A stretch of DNA of 64,000 nucleotides, from assembly GCA_963662895.1 (NCBI GenBank), contig OY759982.1, positions 62,001 through 126,000 on the forward strand, in the 5' to 3' direction. Below the pieces are notes generated by a model. It did no database searches. It was not told the DNA's origin and saw only the letters and a program-made list of their open reading frames with translations. Positions 62,150 through 64,000 of this stretch are shown piece by piece (the first letter of the stretch is position 1; every line of letters starts with the position of its first letter). This stretch comes from GWE2-42-39 sp963662895 (lineage in GTDB: Bacteria > Bacteroidota > Bacteroidia > Bacteroidales > Prolixibacteraceae). A program made the translations under genes and the position numbers.

Positions 62150-62947
62150 ATGAAAATTCAAAAAATTGCAATTATAGGGGTTGGAAATATGGGTGGATCA
62201 ATTGTTAACGGCTTGTTAGAGTCGGGATATATTGATGCTGAATCTATTTCTATTGCTGACCCGAGGAAAAATATACTACAGGGGTTTGCTGAAAAAGGAG
62301 TAAAAACCTCGCAAAATAACTCAGAAGCAGTAAAAGGGGCTGATCTTGTTTTGTTTGCTGTAAAACCGTACCATATAGAAAATGTTGTAACCGAAATAAA
62401 ACCGGTATTGTCGGGTAGTGAAATCATTGTTTCTATTGCAGCGGGGATAGAACTTCTTCAATTGAAAACATGGCTGGGGGCCGAGCGGAAAATAGTAAGG
62501 GTAATTCCCAATACGGCCATCTCGGTGCAGGAATCAATGACTTGTATATCAGTAAGGAAGGAAGACGAGAAAGTTGCCCCTGAAGTAAAAGAAATGTTTG
62601 ATCATCTGGGAGAATCGGTAATTATAGATGAAGAATTAATGTCGGCTGCAACCGTCTTGGCATCATGTGGTACAGCTTTTGCATTGCGTTATGTCCGGGC
62701 TGCTATGCAGGGGGGGGTTGAAATGGGCTTCGGAGCCGAAATGGCGCAGCTTATTACCGCTCAAACCGTAAAAGGAGCTGTTCAGTTGATTATGAATACC
62801 GGCCATCATCCGGAACGGGAGATTGATAAGGTAACTACACCTCGTGGGATTACCATTACCGGGTTGAATGAAATGGAACATAAAGGTTTCAGCTCGTCCG
62901 TAATTCAGGGATTGCTGGCCTCATACAACAAAATTGAAAAGGAGTAA
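62150..62947 (+). CDS. proC: Pyrroline-5-carboxylate reductase
   Basis: 265 residues. N-terminal Rossmann fold (IAIIGVGNMGGSIVNGLLESG), VKPYHIENVV, and the P5CR signature region (TTPRGITITGLNEMEHKGF). Last step of proline synthesis. Its place between argD and proB links proline to arginine synthesis. Confidence 0.95.
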   Translation: MKIQKIAIIGVGNMGGSIVNGLLESGYIDAESISIADPRKNILQGFAEKGVKTSQNNSEAVKGADLVLFAVKPYHIENVVTEIKPVLSGSEIIVSIAAGIELLQLKTWLGAERKIVRVIPNTAISVQESMTCISVRKEDEKVAPEVKEMFDHLGESVIIDEELMSAATVLASCGTAFALRYVRAAMQGGVEMGFGAEMAQLITAQTVKGAVQLIMNTGHHPEREIDKVTTPRGITITGLNEMEHKGFSSSVIQGLLASYNKIEKE

Positions 62948-62959
62948 CAAGTATTTCTT

Positions 62960-64000
62960 GTGGATAATTACAGGTATAAAAAAATTACCGTTAAAGTCGG
63001 TAGTAACGTTCTAACCAAGTCTGACGGAACATTGAACGATGAGAGCATGGGCCATTTGGTCGATCAGATTGCAACCCTGCACAAAGCAGGTATAGAGATT
63101 GTACTGGTATCGTCGGGCGCCATGGCTGCAGGAAGAGGACTGATTGAACCGTTGAAGAAACTAGATACGGTTTCATCCAGACAGTTATGGTCGGCTGTAG
63201 GACAGGTAAAACTGATTAACCGTTATGCCGATTATTTTCAGAAATATAATATTACCTGCGCACAGGTACTCACGACCAAAGAAAATTTCAGTAGCCGGCA
63301 TCACTACCTGAACATGAAACATTGTATCTCAACACTGAATGAGAATGAGGTGATTCCGATTGTTAATGAGAACGATACTATTTCTGTTACTGAATTGATG
63401 TTTACCGACAATGATGAGCTTTCGGGACTGATTGCCTCTATGGTTAATTCTGAGGCGCTGATCATTCTGAGTAATATTGACGGTATTTATAATGGTTCAC
63501 CTGATTTGCCTGATTCAAAAGTGATTCCCGAAATTCCGGTGGGTACTAAACTGGAATCTAAAATTATTTCGACTAAAAAATCGAATTTTGGCCGGGGTGG
63601 TATGGTCACCAAATACAACATCGCAAGCAAAGTTGCCAAAGGTGGCATTATGGTTCATATTGCAAACGGGTTGAAAAGAAATATGCTGCTTGACTTGATG
63701 GATACTTCGAAAACAGTGGTGAATACCCGGTTTGTTGCTAAAAGTAAAAAGGCATCGGAAGTGAAAAAATGGATTGCTTATTCCGGGAGCTTTGCCAAAG
63801 GTGAGGTCTGGATTAACGAAGGTGCAGTCAAAGCATTGTTTTCGGACAAGGCAACCAGTCTTTTACTGATCGGGGTAACTGAAATTCAGGGTAATTTTAA
63901 AAAGGGGGATATTATCCGGATAAAAAATGAAAAGAATCAACTGATTGGAGTCGGGAAATCCCAGTATAGTTCTGAAAAAGCAGTAAAGCAACTTGGCAAT
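62960..64000 (+). CDS. proB: Glutamate 5-kinase, 3' partial
   Basis: GTG start at 62960, 12 bp after proC; 347 codons to the window end. The amino-acid-kinase domain shows ITVKVGSNVLTK, IVLVSSGAMAAGRGL, NENDTISVTELMFTDNDELSGLIA and GRGGMVTKYNIA. A C-terminal PUA domain begins about residue 275 (FAKGEVWINEGAVKALFSDK). First step of proline synthesis. Near complete; only a short tail is missing. Confidence 0.93.
   Translation, partial: MDNYRYKKITVKVGSNVLTKSDGTLNDESMGHLVDQIATLHKAGIEIVLVSSGAMAAGRGLIEPLKKLDTVSSRQLWSAVGQVKLINRYADYFQKYNITCAQVLTTKENFSSRHHYLNMKHCISTLNENEVIPIVNENDTISVTELMFTDNDELSGLIASMVNSEALIILSNIDGIYNGSPDLPDSKVIPEIPVGTKLESKIISTKKSNFGRGGMVTKYNIASKVAKGGIMVHIANGLKRNMLLDLMDTSKTVVNTRFVAKSKKASEVKKWIAYSGSFAKGEVWINEGAVKALFSDKATSLLLIGVTEIQGNFKKGDIIRIKNEKNQLIGVGKSQYSSEKAVKQLGN

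Overview
The window looks like a chromosome segment of a Bacteroidota bacterium, probably Bacteroidales/Marinilabiliales-like. Support: low to moderate G+C, promoters of the TTTG / TAnnTTTG type, a TonB-dependent receptor with a carboxypeptidase-regulatory-like N-terminal domain, a HYC_CC_PP-type protein, CsbD/OmpA stress genes, group II introns, and a leu cluster with a second isopropylmalate-synthase-like enzyme. Genus is not claimed. It has two very different halves.

Positions 1 to about 34,660 are accessory DNA that I read as a cassette array of integron type. Small unrelated genes, all on the + strand, alternate with repeats. They are a STAND-type NTPase, an HD hydrolase with an ImmA/IrrE protease, a WG-repeat protein, a SUFU-domain lipoprotein, an endonuclease/exonuclease/phosphatase, an MNT/HEPN pair, an AAA ATPase (DUF4143), a LysE exporter, a KilA-N protein, and a Crp/Fnr regulator with two small ORFs. 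Three sites (18046, 27757, 28693) have attC architecture: an R''-like ...AAC box, long complementary arms, and a GTT... R'-like box. For several cassettes the first bases are complementary to the last bases, as expected of circularised cassettes. Six cassette ends carry a nearly identical 126-bp attC-like palindrome with a rho-independent terminator in its loop, and a seventh copy at 3435 is split by an insertion. Five of these are followed by a block that joins the end of an IS91-like transposase locus to the 3' end of a group II intron (maturase C-terminus, D5, D6). The intron 3' terminus lies exactly on the cassette's R' core. Two more sites keep only D5/D6. No complete integrase is in the window, only two fragments of a tyrosine recombinase.

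Within this half, 4,572-17,028 is a larger insert. It holds a group II intron (4757-8766) with a second intron nested antisense inside its catalytic domain V, an AraC-type regulator with a premature stop, a cupin, an IS701-family element with its target duplication, and a CsbD/lipoprotein/OmpA stress cluster whose last gene is split by an ISAs1-family element.

From 34,700 on, the chromosome is ordinary and gene-dense: a TonB receptor and its HYC_CC_PP partner; leuA-leuC-(four-helix-bundle)-leuD-citramalate-synthase-like-leuB behind an Ile/Leu-rich leader peptide and attenuator; a phosphorelay module (two hybrid histidine kinases, CheR, CheB); carB/carA behind a leader peptide and terminator; and divergently argR-GNAT-argG-argC-argD-proC-proB, with two ARG-box-like operators spaced 21 bp over the argR promoter. 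Branched-chain amino acid, carbamoyl-phosphate, arginine and proline synthesis are thus grouped together and appear separately controlled by attenuation and ArgR.
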